Shown: in pieces, positions 8,491 through 18,019 of the stretch | How positions within the stretch are numbered: position 1 is the first letter of the stretch | How the letters are laid out: every line of letters starts with the position of its first letter | Source of the DNA: RUG100 sp034927505 | GTDB taxonomy: Bacteria > Bacillota > Clostridia > Peptostreptococcales > Anaerovoracaceae | Reading direction: 5' to 3' | Length of the DNA stretch: 64,000 bases | Assembly (NCBI GenBank): GCA_034927505.1 | Contig: JAYFPY010000028.1 | Location: 62,001-126,000, forward strand | The notes under the pieces: generated by a model | What the model was told of the DNA's origin: nothing | The model's database searches: none | The model's input: the letters and a program-made list of their open reading frames with translations, nothing else | Made by a program: the position numbers and the translations under genes

Positions 8491-11400
8491 CTATTTGATA
8501 TGCCTTACCAGCGTCTCATACAGATCATGGACTTCGATGGGCTTTGAAAGATGTGCGTTCATACCGGCATGCAGAGATGCCTGCACATCAGTATCGAAAA
8601 CATTGGCAGTCATAGCGATTATCGGAACAGTTTTTGCATCAGGGCGGTCCAGTTTACGTATCGCCTCTGCCGCATCGATGCCGTTCATTACCGGCATGCG
8701 GATATCCATCAATATCACATCAAAATATCCTTCAGTAACTGAACTGAATTTGTCCAAAGCCACCTTTCCGTTCTCGGCTGTGATCACAGTCATTCCTTCT
8801 TTTTCAAGAAATTTCACAGCGATCATCGCATTAAGAGGATGATCCTCCGCCAAAAGGACTTTCTTTCCCCGAAGTCCATTCAATGATATATGGTCGCTCT
8901 CTTCTTTTTTCTCGATCATTTTTTCAACAATAGGGAAAGTAAAATGAATACGGAATTCTGTACCCTTTCCCAGTTCGCTCTTTACCGTTATCGCTGCATC
9001 CATCAGGTCTGCTATCTCCTTTACAATGGACAGACCCAGCCCGGAGCCCTGATGTTCCGACGTAATGCTGTGGTTTTCCTGAGTAAATGCCTCAAACATA
9101 TGGCTCTGAAACTCCTCACTCATACCGATCCCATTGTCCGCCACAATGCCGTCAAAGCTAACGCGACCGTCTTTTATGACCGTGTTTTCAATGTGCACTT
9201 CGACTTTTCCACCCGGCGGGGTGAACTTTGCCGCATTGGACAGCAGATTGTAGAAAAGCTGCTCCATCCTGATTTTGTCGGCAAAAATAGTATAATAGAT
9301 CGCATCCTTGGCATCTATCACCAATTCAATATCCTTTTGCCGACACAGCGGCCCTATCACTGCACGCACACTATTGTAAAAGTCCACGTATGGATAAGCC
9401 TCCGGATGGAGTTCGATTTTCCCGCTGGTGATCTTTTCCATATCAAGGCAGTCATTAATGAGACTGAGCAGGTATTTTGCAGAATCCGTAATATCCGAAA
9501 GCATTTTATCCATTGCTTCCGATTTGTCTTCGCTGTCCATTGCCAGAGATGTAAGACCTATGATCACATTCATCGGAGTACGCAGATCGTGACTCATCCT
9601 TGAAAGGAAATCACTCTTTGCATTATTTGCTTCATGGGCCTCATCCAGAGCCTTTCTGAGTATTTGTTTCTGTTCCTGTTCCTCCTGATACAGATCGGTA
9701 ATGTCCCTGCAGGTAATAACGATATCTTCCTTTGTATCATCCAGATAATAAGCTCTCGTTTTTTTTCGACGCACCTCGTTGTCAGGCCCGCAGCAGCGGT
9801 AGTCTACAGACGTTTCGCGTGTTTTGCATAATGCGTTTACAAGGGCTTCCTTACTAAAGAAGTCCGAAGCTATATTTTTATCATCCGGTACGACGATTTT
9901 CATTATCTCTGATGTCTTGGCAAGATCAAATGAGAATTCCTTATTTAAATATCCGTGGGACTCGATATAATCATTCCCCAGCTGCAGCAGGATCGCTTTG
10001 TCAGTAATAATATTCAGAACTACGATAAAATCCGTCTCATCGCCGATCACACTTTCCGTTGCCAGCTCTTTTTTCCGTTCCAGATCCACATTGCGGAAAT
10101 AGGTGTAAGAAATAATATCACCGTTCTCTTCGTCCCTTTCCAGCCGACATGTCGTGCGCATCCAGTAAAGGCGTCCGTCATTGAGCCGGCGACGATACAC
10201 CGTGCCGAATTCCTTTGTTCCGTTTTGAAAACGGATAAAAGCCTTCTTCCTGTCAAAGAAATCCAAAGCAGCGCGACGCTCTTCATCCGTCGGAATACTA
10301 TCCGGGATCACGGAACGTATAATGCTGCCTGCCGTTTCCTTTTCAAATTCGCTTACAAGATTCTGATTCACCTGATATGATATGAGTTTATCCTGCGTCA
10401 CATTGAACCGAAGAGCTATCATACTGTCTTTTTCCAGCATTTTTCTCTGGAGCCGCTCCTGCCTGTACTGCTTGTTTATCTCCAGATTGGCTTTTTTCAG
10501 ATCTTCCTGGGCTTTGATCGTTGCATCTATATTTGCATAGCTGCAGTAGATCGTTACCCGTTCGTTTTCCCTGCCGGCAACAGAAGCATCCAGCCTAAAC
10601 CAATGGTATTTTCCATCTCCGCAGATGATTCGATGATCAAAAGACTCTTCTTCGCTTCCTTCCAAGCAGCTTTCCATGGCAGAGTATATCGTCTCTATAT
10701 CATCCTGGTGTGTAAAATCAAGAAAGTCGCCATGGGATTCCTTATGGCATTCCTCCCGGGACATACCTATCATACGGTAGTAACTGTCATTCATATACAA
10801 CTGTTTGAGACGACCGTGATCGATCTCGTAGATCCCGATCCCCATAGGCACCTGATTCAGCAGATTCTGATGCTGCATAGCCTTTTTATGCTCATTTGTT
10901 TCATCAGATACATAAATTATATACGACTCCACGCCGTTCCATACCAGAGCCTTTGTTCTGACCGCAAGATAAACATCGTCATATGAACGGTGATATTCAA
11001 CATAATGATCCGATGGCAGCGCATCTATCTCTTCCCGTTCCAGAAGTACCTGATTCTTAGGTATCACTTCGAATATCAGTTTACCGACTATCTGCACGTC
11101 TTTGTCTATCTTGCAAAATTCGCGCAGCTTTCTGTTGCAGTATACGATCCTGCGGGAAACACGCTCAGCGATAATAACGCCTCCGGCTGAATCTTCCACA
11201 ATACTGCGATACAGTGCTGTCTCTTCCGACGGTTTGGTAAATACACAGTAGTAAACAGGACAGCCGTCTTCCTCCCGCAGTTTGCTGCCGTTCACATGCA
11301 GCCACCGCAGTTCGCCATCCTTTGTCAAAAAACGATATGTAAGATTTATCTGTTCGCCGGTAGGCGCGACCTCTCTGATTTTTGTCAGGATATACGGCAG

Positions 11401-12361
11401 ATCGGACTGTGCAACAGCACCCTCCATGGATCGGCTGTTAGTTATAGCTTTCTCCAGCTCATTTCGCGTCCAGCCGGAAAGCTGTGCAAGTCCGTCATTG
11501 AAATACTGACATTCCACCCTCTCCCCGATCTTGAATACAGCAACACCTCCGGGAAGCTCGTTGAGAAGGCTGTCCATCACCAGCCTTTTTTCCCATTCTT
11601 CTCTCTTTTTTTCTGTGATATCCGTCGTTACAGATACCATGAGATATGTATCTGCTTCGTCCTGCTGCATCGTAATTAGACGATGTTTCATCCACATTGG
11701 ATCTGCTCCGTCCCTGCGCAGTTGATACATCCGTTCCTGAGGTTCCCCGGTCGAGAGCGCCATGGCCAGAGTGTCCTGTATTTGCTTTATGTCTTCCTCC
11801 GATGCAAAGGCCATATCGTACTCTCGCATTTTTTCTATATAAGCATCCTTGTCTGTGCCTATCATCTTAAAAAAAGATTCGTTGGCATATATGAACTGTT
11901 CCTGCCCATTTTTGATCCGTTTTACGCATATGCTGCTGCCGATGCTGTCTGCCACCAGTTTCATCTGTGCGAAGTTTTCTTTTTCAGCAGTGATGTCTTC
12001 GAAAAAGCAAAGCACGCATTGATTTTCATCTATCAAAACATATGTCATGCTCAGCGCTATCCAGCACACGCTTTCGTCTTTTCGAAGGATCCTGTACTGG
12101 GTCCGCGACATATCCACATCATCAGAAAAATTTTTTTTCTATCAGTACGCCTACATGTTTATCGAGAGAAAACATAAGCTTTTGCTCTTCATTGGAAATG
12201 ATCTCTGCATATTCCTCCGGCGTGTATCCTGTCAATCGATAATATGCATCGTTGAGGAACAGCGGCTGCCGTGTTTCCGCAACAAAAATGCCAATGCCGC
12301 AAGGTGCAGCGGCAAAGACTTTTTTCAATTTATCTATATTATAATGCTTCTGTCCATCCAT
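8491..12361 (-). pseudogene. Second multi-PAS hybrid histidine kinase, interrupted by a homopolymer frameshift
   Basis: The gene starts at ATG 12361 with GGGGGATC upstream. The first frame gives 79 residues matching the N-terminus of the neighbouring kinase (FAAAPCGIGIFVAETRQ) and stops at 12122. Homology resumes in the other frame through 1208 further residues to 8491: PAS domains, HisKA with SRMSHDLRTPMN (His codon at 9599-9601), HATPase and receiver (LMDIRMPVMNG). The shift sits in an A8 run of the coding strand (12131-12138). With A7 the text reads LIEKNFSDDVDMSRTQYRI, matching the paralog. It may be a true null, a phase-variable switch, a transcriptional-slippage gene or a sequencing error. 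If downstream initiation occurs, only the first PAS domain is lost. Confidence 0.85.
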
Positions 12362-12478
12362 AATAGATCCCCCGATATGTTTCCCTGCTTTTTATACCCT
12401 TATTATGCCACCGGCATAAGGATATTGCAACATAGTCGCTTTTGCACGGGTCCTCTGCCATCATGCTTCGGTTCCGTC

Positions 12479-12707
12479 TTATATTTTCCCCTGCTCCGCC
12501 AGTTTTCGAAATGAAAAATCAAGAATTCGTTCTTTCCTTTGTGCCACCATGGTTTTATAAAACTTTTTTTGAAGCGCTTCAATATGTGGGGTATCATCGA
12601 TTATTCCATTGATTCTCTCAATGTTGATCTTAGGCGTCATCCTCTTTAGCGCCGCATTGCAATCGCTGTTTTTCAAAGAAGACCGGAAGATTTGTAAAAT
12701 CGATCAT
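12479..12707 (-). pseudogene. HipA/CtkA-like kinase toxin remnant with large internal deletion
   Basis: An ATG at 12705-12707 starts MIDFTNLPVF, like the N-terminus of HipA-type CtkA kinases, two bases after the stop of the XRE gene. Within about ten codons homology jumps to another frame that encodes only the C-terminal tail (DCNAALKRMTPKINIERI, ALQKKFYKTMVAQRKE, LDFSFRKLAEQG). Relatives are about 300 residues; the whole kinase core is missing. I read this as the toxin half of a toxin-antitoxin operon lost by internal deletion. The family match is from memory of this gene neighbourhood. Confidence 0.55.
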
Positions 12708-12709
12708 AT

Positions 12710-13165
12710 TCAACACCTTTCCATTCTCAAATATTTTTTGCGCAGATACCATGCCTGTTCACTTGAAATGATTCCGTCTACTTCCGCCGAATTGATGTCA
12801 GCATTTAATTCGCACCACCAAATATCCCAGTGCAGATCCTTCCCACCGCAATCTTCAATTTCCCAGGAGTTCTTCATGTTTTCCAATGATATCCTCAGAT
12901 ACTCCGGAAGGCCCCGCTCAAAATAGTTCTTATCCTTTGGAAGCCCTGTTTTATCATCATAATCACCGGTTTCATCCAGCATCATAAGTTCCTCCATTGA
13001 ACATCCCAGTGCTTTAGATAATTGCAAAATCGTTTTTGCATTGCACTTTTCAATGGCACTCTTTCCTGAACAAATATCCAAAACTGTTGTTTTAGGCACT
13101 CCACTGACCTGTGATAAGCGATACTTTGTCATCTTCTTTTGTTCTATTAGTGAATTTAGATCCAT
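12710..13165 (-). CDS. XRE-family helix-turn-helix protein, probable orphaned antitoxin
   Basis: A 151-residue protein with an N-terminal XRE helix-turn-helix (MTKYRLSQVSGVPKTTVLDI, ALGCSMEELMML) and a charged, tryptophan-rich C-terminal half (DLHWDIWWCELNADINS). The start at 13165 has GAGAAGG seven bases upstream; the longer frame from 13183 is less likely. A fully consensus promoter with a dyad in its spacer precedes it, suggesting autorepression. Its stop is two bases before the start of the decayed HipA/CtkA-like gene, so it was probably that toxin's antitoxin and is now kept alone. Confidence 0.75.
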   Translation of the reverse strand: MDLNSLIEQKKMTKYRLSQVSGVPKTTVLDICSGKSAIEKCNAKTILQLSKALGCSMEELMMLDETGDYDDKTGLPKDKNYFERGLPEYLRISLENMKNSWEIEDCGGKDLHWDIWWCELNADINSAEVDGIISSEQAWYLRKKYLRMERC

Positions 13166-13209
13166 TTGGATACCTTCTCTCATATCTAACTTATATCTAT
13201 CTCAATCTA

Positions 13210-13238
13210 ATTATATCGGTACTCCGACCGTATGTCAA
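13210..13238 (-). promoter_or_regulatory. Consensus promoter with spacer dyad for the XRE gene
   Basis: On the minus strand, TTGACA (13233-13238), exactly 17 bp, TATAAT (13210-13215). The spacer holds ACGGT...ACCG, a likely operator. Further TTAGAT repeats lie between the -10 box and the gene. Confidence 0.8.
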
Positions 13239-13258
13239 ATCAATGATACTGTATGATA

Positions 13259-13536
13259 TTATCCCCGCTCTGCAGAAATGCAGTATCCGTTTTTTTCGAA
13301 CAGTGTTTTTGCTTTCTCAGCGGTGAACCGTTTCCAGTAAGATTCTATCAGCTTGCTGTCTCGTGGGATCGCGCCGGTCTCCACAACCGTCAGCGAAGCG
13401 CCGCTGCCATTCTCAAAGCCTGTTCTTCGCTTATCCCTACTTTATGAGAACAGTGGGCTGCCACAGCCATAGAGCAGTCGATCCCTGATTGGAATGCCTG
13501 CTTTGCTGATTCCTCAGTCATATTTTTATAATCCAT
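13259..13536 (-). pseudogene. Gene debris: start of a C_GCAxxG_C_C-type redox protein joined to an unrelated tail
   Basis: From ATG 13536, after GGAGGGACAA, a 48-residue frame reads like the N-terminus of the C_GCAxxG_C_C family (DCSMAVAAHCSHKVGISEEQ, ALRMAA) and stops at 13390. The expected glycine-rich and later cysteine motifs never follow. In another frame 13259-13406 encodes a plausible protein C-terminus (GAIPRDSKLIESYWKRFTAE), which I do not recognise. This looks like two truncated genes fused by deletion. Confidence 0.5.
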
Positions 13537-13650
13537 TTGTCCCTCCATTCTTCTGCTTTTTGAATAACGTTTATGGATGTATCCTACTTCACATATTGGA
13601 ATTATTCAATATGTTATACCTTGTCTTTATAAAGTGGTATAATTTTATGT

Positions 13651-14385
13651 ATGAACATCAAAGACGACAGCTGGCTGATCACACGGCCCATTGCCCACAG
13701 AGGGCTTCACGATGATGAATATCCGGAAAATACGCTGCCTGCGTTTGAGCTGGCTGCGGCAAAAGACTATCCCATCGAGCTTGACGTCAGGCTATCGAAG
13801 GACGGAAAGCTGTTCGTTCTCCATGACCGAAACATTTTGAGAGTGACCGGAACAGACCGGGATCTTAGCGATATGACCGCAGACGAGCTGTCCGGAACGA
13901 AGGTCCTGGGAAGCGAGTTTCCCATTCCGTCTTTCAAAAACGTGCTGGCTGCAATAGACGGCAGAGTGCCGATACTGATCGAAATCAAAAGCGATTCCCT
14001 CCCCGGGCGGCTTGAGAAAAAACTGGGAGAAATCCTCGTGAAGTACATCGGGGAATATGCTATAGAGTCATTCAATCCGGCTTCTCTTCTGTCCATGCGT
14101 TCCAGAAAAAAAGAACTGGGTTTCTATACGGGTCAGCTTTCATATTTGTTCGAAGATTATGATATGCCCGGAGCAGGCAAATGGCTATTCAAAGACTGTC
14201 ACCTGAATTTTATTGTAAAGCCGGATTTCATAGCTTACGATATCACTGCTCTGCCCAGAGTATCCATCGAACGGGAGCGCAGCAGGGGCATCGGGCTACT
14301 GGGCTGGACAGTTCAAAACGATGATGACAAACGACTTGCGGAAGACCTCTGCGACAATTATATTTTCGAAGGGATAAGGCCCTAA
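13651..14385 (+). CDS. Glycerophosphodiester phosphodiesterase
   Basis: A 244-residue GDPD-family TIM-barrel enzyme without a signal peptide, so cytoplasmic (UgpQ-like). It hydrolyses glycerophosphodiesters to sn-glycerol 3-phosphate and an alcohol. Visible active-site motifs are AHRG near residue 14, ENT, the metal-binding ELDV, and VLHD; later strands carry EIKSD and the barrel-closing GWTVQN. A TATAAT at 13638-13643 ends seven bases before the start codon and no Shine-Dalgarno is present, so the message may be leaderless. It stands alone on the plus strand. Confidence 0.9.
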   Translation: MNIKDDSWLITRPIAHRGLHDDEYPENTLPAFELAAAKDYPIELDVRLSKDGKLFVLHDRNILRVTGTDRDLSDMTADELSGTKVLGSEFPIPSFKNVLAAIDGRVPILIEIKSDSLPGRLEKKLGEILVKYIGEYAIESFNPASLLSMRSRKKELGFYTGQLSYLFEDYDMPGAGKWLFKDCHLNFIVKPDFIAYDITALPRVSIERERSRGIGLLGWTVQNDDDKRLAEDLCDNYIFEGIRP

Positions 14386-14497
14386 GATGACTAATAAATC
14401 AGCGAAAACTATTCTCGCCGCAGCTTCTCGATCTTCTGAAAGCCAACTACAAATTTATATAAATGTATGAATGATCTTTAATGATAGAAAGATCCGA
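14386..14497. other. Short intergenic region
   Basis: It holds only a 27-codon plus-strand frame from 14387 without a ribosome binding site, which I do not call a gene. Confidence 0.3.
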
Positions 14498-14528
14498 CGA
14501 CTGAACTCTTTTCATCAGTCGCCTTTTT
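14498..14528 (+). terminator. Intrinsic terminator
   Basis: CGACTGA and TCAGTCG arms with a 10-base loop are followed by CCTTTTTTA; probably ends the GDPD transcript. Confidence 0.7.
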
Positions 14529-14617
14529 TATTGATTTTAAAAAACGTAAGAATTACATGTCCTATGATGAGGAGTTCATTCCTCACCAGTTATATCAAGG
14601 CGTTTTTCGCCGTAAAA

Positions 14618-14651
14618 GTTATTGACTGCACCGTCGGTGCAGTCATAACTT
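14618..14651 (+). promoter_or_regulatory. Promoter with MerR-type operator dyad
   Basis: TTGACT (14622-14627) and TAACTT (14646-14651) are separated by 18 bp. The spacer is filled by a perfect dyad, GACTGCACCG-T-CGGTGCAGTC (14624-14644), extended outward by GTTAT/ATAAC with one bulge. A dyad between -35 and -10 is the hallmark of MerR-family control, and a MerR gene follows 20 bp on. Confidence 0.75.
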
Positions 14652-14670
14652 GGTTGTAAGGAGTGTATAG

Positions 14671-15150
14671 ATGAAAAGATTACGAGAGGTGATTCCAATT
14701 GTAGGTATGACCAGACGTGTTATTCAAGGGTATGAGAAAGCGGGGGTCGCTGCACCGTCAACAAGGGATAAATACGGTCGCCTTTTATACGACGACTCAG
14801 CTGTAGAGCGGCTGCTTCAAATACGACTGTACAAGGATATCGGGCTGGACAAAAACGAAATGCTGGATATCTTTGATGCCCCATCTTCAGACAGATCTAA
14901 AGAAATAATTGAAAAACACATTAATAATCTGACAAAAGAAAAAGAAAAAATCGAAAACATGATAAACGTTATCAAGAAAATGCAGAGTACCGGGATAATT
15001 ATCAGCGATTTGCGTATCAAGATCAACGGACTGGAAACGGCAAATTACGATGAGCTCCTTTCTTATCTGGTTTCTCTGAATGATTCTGAAGAGGAGGACA
15101 ATCAACAGGCAAACGGCAAACCAAATGTAAAATTAAATCAAGATGATTGA
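14671..15150 (+). CDS. MerR-family transcriptional regulator
   Basis: A 159-residue protein with an N-terminal MerR winged helix (MTRRVIQGYEKAGVAAPSTR, YGRLLYDDSAVERLLQIR) and a coiled-coil dimerisation region (about residues 75-110, Lys/Glu-rich). No cysteine effector motif is seen, so it is not a metal-type MerR. AAGGAG lies seven bases before the ATG. Its stop lies about 20 bases before the next zinc-ribbon gene, making a three-gene unit. It probably controls its own promoter through the dyad at 14618-14649 and so the two membrane proteins. The signal is unknown. Confidence 0.85.
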   Translation: MKRLREVIPIVGMTRRVIQGYEKAGVAAPSTRDKYGRLLYDDSAVERLLQIRLYKDIGLDKNEMLDIFDAPSSDRSKEIIEKHINNLTKEKEKIENMINVIKKMQSTGIIISDLRIKINGLETANYDELLSYLVSLNDSEEEDNQQANGKPNVKLNQDD

Positions 15151-15169
15151 AAAGGGAAAAGGTGAATTT

Positions 15170-15769
15170 ATGTTCTGCAAAAAATGTGGAAAACAAATTG
15201 ATGACGACGCGGTATTTTGTGAATACTGTGGAGCTACTGTCACAAGTACTCCGCCGGAAGTTGAAGAAAAAAATGGAAAGGCAGAAGTATTTACAAACGA
15301 TGACAGTCCATCAAAAAACAAAGGGAAAGTTCTGCTTTCCAAGTCAATGATCGTGGCAATAATATTATCGCTGATCATTGGAGCAGGAATTTCAGGTGTG
15401 CTGACTTATAACCTGGGTGCTAAACCGGTTTTGCAAAAAATGGCAACTGTCGAAAAAAAAGAAAGCGAAGCAAAGAAAAAACTAAATGCTGCTAACGAAT
15501 ACTATGCTGAAACAAACAATATAGAAGTACAGACGGATAAACCGAAAGAAGTAAAACTGCAGGGGACAGCAACCGTTGGGGTCGATATTGCTCCCGGACT
15601 GTACACCTTTAAAAGCAAAGCAGAGACCGATCCAGCTTTTTACCATATATATACTGATGGAGAAGAAGATTTTATCTGGAGCAAGAACGGTACTGAAATT
15701 ATTCTTAAAGCGGGCGAAAAATTAAAAGATATGGAATATGTGTTAACATTCACCCCTGTTAAAGAATAA
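15170..15769 (+). CDS. Zinc-ribbon, single-pass membrane protein
   Basis: A 199-residue protein starting at 15170 after an AAAAGG site. The N-terminus is a zinc ribbon (CKKCG...FCEYCG, two CxxC pairs). A linker, one membrane helix (IVAIILSLIIGAGISGV) and an external part follow: a charged helix and then a small beta domain with TVGVDIAPGLYTF. It thus has a cytoplasmic zinc finger and an outside domain. The external GxDIxPGxY motif is shared with the next gene. No specific function is known; a cell-envelope sensing or stability role is a guess. Confidence 0.75.
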   Translation: MFCKKCGKQIDDDAVFCEYCGATVTSTPPEVEEKNGKAEVFTNDDSPSKNKGKVLLSKSMIVAIILSLIIGAGISGVLTYNLGAKPVLQKMATVEKKESEAKKKLNAANEYYAETNNIEVQTDKPKEVKLQGTATVGVDIAPGLYTFKSKAETDPAFYHIYTDGEEDFIWSKNGTEIILKAGEKLKDMEYVLTFTPVKE

Positions 15770-15794
15770 TCAGTAATGAAAGGATGGAAAAATA

Positions 15795-16571
15795 ATGCGA
15801 TGTTCAAACTGTGGAAATGAAATAAATGATAATTCTTCATTTTGCAAGAAGTGTGGTGCTAAAATAGAGCACACAAATGATGAAGCTAAAGCAAACGGAG
15901 TATCAGTGCAGGAGAAAAGCAAAAAACCTGTTAATAAGAAATTCCTCATTATCCTTGTCGTTGTAATAATCGTTATTGTGGTAGCCGGAATTGCAGCTTA
16001 TCTGATTCTTCACAATACGACTGAAAAAAAAGCGGATTTGGAAGGGATCTTTTACTCGGAAGAATATGAATCCACTTTGGAAATATCCGGTACAGAAGCA
16101 ACATTAGAAATGTCCGGAACACCCACCACCGGGAAAGTCGATATCGCTAATGACGTAATCAACTGGGATGACGATGATGAGTCGTCGACTTACAGATTTG
16201 AGAACGACAGAATAGTATTAACGACAGATGGCGATACCGTCTCATACAAAAAAGCAAGTAAAGAGAAACTTAAAGAACTCAAGGAAGATTCGAAGTACAA
16301 ATACATTGGTAATTACGATACTATAGAGTCCGGTGAATATGTTGTAGGCGAAGACATCAAACCGGGCAGGTACCTTGTTAGCTTTTCGTTTTATGACGAT
16401 GATGATTCTGCTAAGGAAAAAGGAACTGTCGTATTTACTAAAGACGGTAAGAAACTCAAAACAATCACTATTGCAGATCTGGACTCCACAAGTGTTGTGT
16501 TTGAGGATGGACAGACAGTAACTTTCGAAGCCCCCGGTGAATATTCAGACTTCACTCTTGATACAGAATAG
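15795..16571 (+). CDS. Zinc-ribbon, single-pass membrane protein (paralogous architecture)
   Basis: A 258-residue protein following the previous gene by 25 bp. The N-terminal zinc ribbon is CSNCG...FCKKCG, followed by one membrane helix (about residues 50-75, Ile/Val-rich). The external part has an acidic beta-rich stretch and ends with a domain carrying YVVGEDIKPGRYLVSF. That motif matches the external GxDIxPGxY of its neighbour although the rest of the external part differs. It is probably co-expressed with the MerR gene and ends at a strong terminator. Function unknown. Confidence 0.75.
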   Translation: MRCSNCGNEINDNSSFCKKCGAKIEHTNDEAKANGVSVQEKSKKPVNKKFLIILVVVIIVIVVAGIAAYLILHNTTEKKADLEGIFYSEEYESTLEISGTEATLEMSGTPTTGKVDIANDVINWDDDDESSTYRFENDRIVLTTDGDTVSYKKASKEKLKELKEDSKYKYIGNYDTIESGEYVVGEDIKPGRYLVSFSFYDDDDSAKEKGTVVFTKDGKKLKTITIADLDSTSVVFEDGQTVTFEAPGEYSDFTLDTE

Positions 16572-16606
16572 AACCTGACTGACGCAGCGCTGTAAAAACA
16601 ATTCAA

Positions 16607-16648
16607 AACTGCCCGGCATTTGACATGTCGGGCAGTTCTTATTTTTTG
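16607..16648. terminator. Bidirectional terminator between convergent genes
   Basis: AACTGCCCG and CGGGCAGTT arms are flanked by T-rich sequence on one side and A-rich on the other, between the zinc-ribbon operon and the minus-strand beta-helix gene. Confidence 0.8.
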
Positions 16649-16661
16649 CTTTTTGTTTTTG

Positions 16662-17795
16662 CTATTTCGTTTTTACAGATCTTTGAGCACTCCACGGCCC
16701 GTTTATCATCACGCCGCTTACATTCTGGCGGGCACGGACCCTGACATAATATTTCTTCTTGCTTTTCAGCTTCCTGATCGACAAAGAGGCTTTTTTGCCG
16801 CTGACAGTTTTGATGCTTGAAGATTTCATGCTTTTGTTTCGAGAATACTGTACCTGATAATCGCTCGCTCCGGACAGTTTATGCCACTTTGCTTTGAACG
16901 ATTTTCTAGCTTTTGACGGTTTCTTGATCGATACCCTGCCGACTGTTATTGAATTGTTGACTGTCACATCATATGAATTGCTGACGCAGTATGTCGATCC
17001 GTAACCCACATTTCCAAACCATATCCCCATTGGCGAAGAGGACCAGCTGCTGCCTGTCCCGAGCAAACTGCTTCCGTCCCCGGTATAATATCCCATCGAT
17101 AAAATGCCTATGGCGCTGTCGGCGCCGTATCGATTTGTCATAGGGTTGTATTTCGAATAGAAATGACCCTTTATGATCTTGCAGCTGCAGTTGAATGAGG
17201 TCATAAGGCCAAAGCCTTCCCATGCATAAAAAGTACCGTTTGCGATCCTGAGTACTCCTCCGGTCTGTCCGATGCCGGCTGAATTCCCTGCAAATACCCC
17301 ATTCATTATTGTGGTCACTCCTCCACTTACTTCAAGGCAATCATTATCTCCGTTCCAGTTGTTGACATAAAACCCGTTCTGATACACAGCTCGGCCGGAT
17401 TTTATCTGCACACATGCAAGTGCAGTCGAATTTATCGAAGGCTTTTTTGACGACATTCTAGAATCCTTAAATGTTACATGCGCCCCGGTGATTGAAAAGG
17501 TCGGCACCTTAGCAGCACTGGACATTACAGTATGTCCGTTAAAATCAATGGTGTAATTCCCTTTTATCAGCGGTACACACGCATCTGTACCATTGCTTCC
17601 CAGATCGATATCCTTCCCTATTTTGTATGAACCCGGGCCAAAGCCTTTGCTCTTATAATGCAGATCCCTTAACTGCGATGCAGACTTGATCACTTTAGTC
17701 TTTGCTGCAGCAGTATCGGTCATGATCGGTATGCAGAACGATATCGCCACTGCGATGCATAAAATAAAACTCAATGATTTTTTCATTATTCCCAT
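16662..17795 (-). CDS. Secreted beta-helix protein with C-terminal fibronectin III domain
   Basis: A 377-residue protein with a clear signal peptide (KKSLSFILCIAVAISF, cleavage near AAAK at ~32). The middle (about 40-270) has short repeated turns typical of right-handed parallel beta-helix folds (GGVTTIMNGVFAGNSAG, GGVLRIANGTFYAW). A fibronectin type III-like domain rich in lysine and serine ends the protein (SGASDYQVQYSRNKSM, YYVRVRARQ). No pectate-lyase catalytic residues can be assigned, so adhesion or glycan binding is as likely as catalysis. The start at 17795 has AGGGGGAGGGG upstream. Confidence 0.75.
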   Translation of the reverse strand: MGIMKKSLSFILCIAVAISFCIPIMTDTAAAKTKVIKSASQLRDLHYKSKGFGPGSYKIGKDIDLGSNGTDACVPLIKGNYTIDFNGHTVMSSAAKVPTFSITGAHVTFKDSRMSSKKPSINSTALACVQIKSGRAVYQNGFYVNNWNGDNDCLEVSGGVTTIMNGVFAGNSAGIGQTGGVLRIANGTFYAWEGFGLMTSFNCSCKIIKGHFYSKYNPMTNRYGADSAIGILSMGYYTGDGSSLLGTGSSWSSSPMGIWFGNVGYGSTYCVSNSYDVTVNNSITVGRVSIKKPSKARKSFKAKWHKLSGASDYQVQYSRNKSMKSSSIKTVSGKKASLSIRKLKSKKKYYVRVRARQNVSGVMINGPWSAQRSVKTK

Positions 17796-18019
17796 AATGA
17801 TCCCCTCCCCCTGAGCTGTTTTTTCAATTCACCATTATATAGTAATTATAGATAGCTGCACTTTCCGTTGTCTATGGGCATAAGCCCATTTTTCCCCTGC
17901 ACAATAAAAAAACTATAATACAATATGCGCGCTTGCAAATTTCTCACAAATCGCATCAAATGCATTGTATAATGTTCAAAGGTAATTATTTCAAAGGGGT
18001 ATATTAGGGGAGTACAACT
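17796..18019. other. Divergent intergenic region
   Basis: It separates two divergent exported-protein genes. A TATAAT at 17968-17973 lies 46 bp before the plus-strand carboxypeptidase start but no convincing -35 box is spaced correctly. A GGGCATAAGCCC dyad occurs near 17875. Confidence 0.4.

Noticed and set aside
13651..13900. Mobile element junction near the gene debris at 13259-13536
   Set aside because: No transposase, terminal inverted repeats or target duplications were seen around the debris; simple deletion explains it.
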